A DNA stretch of 5,542 nt from an uncultured Gemmatimonadales bacterium. GTDB taxonomy: Bacteria; Gemmatimonadota; Gemmatimonadetes; Longimicrobiales; Gaopeijiaceae. The translations under genes were made by a program, and so were the position numbers. This document shows, piece by piece, positions 4,899 through 5,542 of this stretch (position 1 is the first letter of the stretch; every line of letters starts with the position of its first letter). The DNA is taken from assembly GCA_937982605.1 (NCBI GenBank), contig CALJLC010000083.1, positions 1 to 5,542 on the forward strand. The letters run 5' to 3'. The notes beneath the pieces were generated by a model. It was not told where the DNA came from and ran no database searches. It was given only the letters and a program-made list of their open reading frames with translations.

Positions 4899-5542
4899 GT
4901 GCACGAAGGCGAGCACGGGCGTGGTGCCGTGGCCGAGATGCTTCGGTCCGACCGGCGCTCGCCGTCCGCCCGCTTCGCCGAGAGCATGGTCGACTGGGCC
5001 CGCTCGATCGCGATCGCGCTGGTGCTCTTCCTGATCGTGCGCACCTCGATGGTCGAGGCCTTCAAGATCCCGACCTCGTCGATGGAGGGCACGCTGCTCG
5101 TCGGCGACTTCCTCCTCGTCAACAAGGCCGTCTACGGAGCGCACCTGCCGGGGCTCGATCTCACGCTCCCGGCGTTCGCCGAGCCCGAACGGGGTGACGT
5201 GATCGTCTTCCACCCGCCGCACGAGCCCGAGAAGAACTACGTGAAGCGCGTCGTCGGCGTCCCGCTCGACACCCTCGAGATGCGAGACAAGCGTCTCTAC
5301 CTCAACGGCGCCCCGGTGTACGAGCCGTACGCGCGCTACATCGACGGGCGCGGGGACGCGGTGCACCCGGACATGGGGTGGCAGTCGAACCACCTCATCG
5401 CGTCGACCAAGCCCGAGTACCATCCGACCCGCGACAACTGGGGCCCGATCGTCGTGCCGGAGGGTCGCTTCTTCGTTCTCGGGGACAACCGCGACAACAG
5501 CGAGGATTCGCGGTACTGGGGCTTCGTGGCCCGGGACCAGGT
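4899..5542 (+). CDS. lepB: Signal peptidase I (partial, continues beyond the right edge)
   Basis: Type I signal peptidase, the membrane serine protease that cleaves signal peptides from exported proteins. Counting from the GTG at 4899, an N-terminal transmembrane helix spans about 36-55 (SIAIALVLFLIVRT). Box B, IPTSSMEGTLLVGD, carries nucleophile S61, directly before the Met. The general-base Lys K116 is in YVKRVVGV (box D), and GDNRDNSEDSRYWG (195-208) is box E. Between them is an insert (about 140-180) with HPTRDNWGP, as in Gemmatimonadota-like homologues. About 214 codons are present, so only the C-terminal end is missing. The start is uncertain: GTG 4899 has GAGGG four bases upstream; ATG 4938 and ATG 4986 are in frame but lack a well-spaced site; the frame opens at 4848. 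Box D reads VPLD where VPGD or LPGD is usual. It is transcribed away from the metalloprotease. Confidence 0.93.
   Translation, partial: MHEGEHGRGAVAEMLRSDRRSPSARFAESMVDWARSIAIALVLFLIVRTSMVEAFKIPTSSMEGTLLVGDFLLVNKAVYGAHLPGLDLTLPAFAEPERGDVIVFHPPHEPEKNYVKRVVGVPLDTLEMRDKRLYLNGAPVYEPYARYIDGRGDAVHPDMGWQSNHLIASTKPEYHPTRDNWGPIVVPEGRFFVLGDNRDNSEDSRYWGFVARDQ

Noticed and set aside
4063..5034. 323-codon plus-strand frame across the metalloprotease and intergenic gap
   Set aside because: It is antisense to a metalloprotease with an intact zinc site and extends out of frame into lepB; no domain is visible.
3566..5125. 519-codon minus-strand frame spanning the metalloprotease and the lepB start
   Set aside because: It overlaps the metalloprotease in a different frame and runs antisense to the regulator end and to lepB. 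The metzincin and signal peptidase motifs show which frames are real.

Overview
This 5.5 kb window is a GC-rich (clearly above 60%, from inspection) bacterial chromosome segment with very tight gene packing. The signal peptidase, the MscS-type channel and the small unknown protein all resemble what I recall from Gemmatimonadota. The phylum call is an inference from remembered family sequences, not from a search.

Layout: (1) 1-123, the last 40 codons of an EamA/DMT-type membrane transporter, whose stop overlaps (ATGA) the start of (2) a three-TM MscS-family mechanosensitive channel, 120-1145. (3) A roughly 100-base gap with a strong GC hairpin and a weak promoter candidate leads to (4) a 2H-phosphoesterase of the RNA 2',3'-cyclic phosphodiesterase (ThpR/LigT) family, 1249-1809. 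(5) After 12 bases and a very strong ribosome binding site comes an unrecognised membrane-anchored protein, 1822-2529. (6) After 34 bases comes an NtrC-type sigma-54 response regulator, 2564-3925. (7) On the opposite strand is a secreted matrixin-like zinc metalloprotease, 4671 down to 3922; its stop codon and that of the regulator share one CTAG tetranucleotide. (8) A 227-base divergent intergenic region carries candidate promoters in both directions and a 10-base palindrome. (9) The start and catalytic core of signal peptidase I (lepB) runs off the right edge.

The plus-strand genes 1-3925 look like one or two co-directional transcription units. The contents are mostly envelope functions (transporter, channel, anchored protein, exported protease, signal peptidase) plus one tRNA/RNA-processing-type enzyme and one orphan sigma-54 activator with no histidine kinase beside it. 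I see no mobile element, CRISPR array, rRNA or tRNA, and no convincing new multi-gene system. The most interesting items are the shared CTAG stop, the divergent matrixin/lepB control region, the competing hairpins before thpR, and the unrecognised anchored protein wedged between thpR and the regulator.
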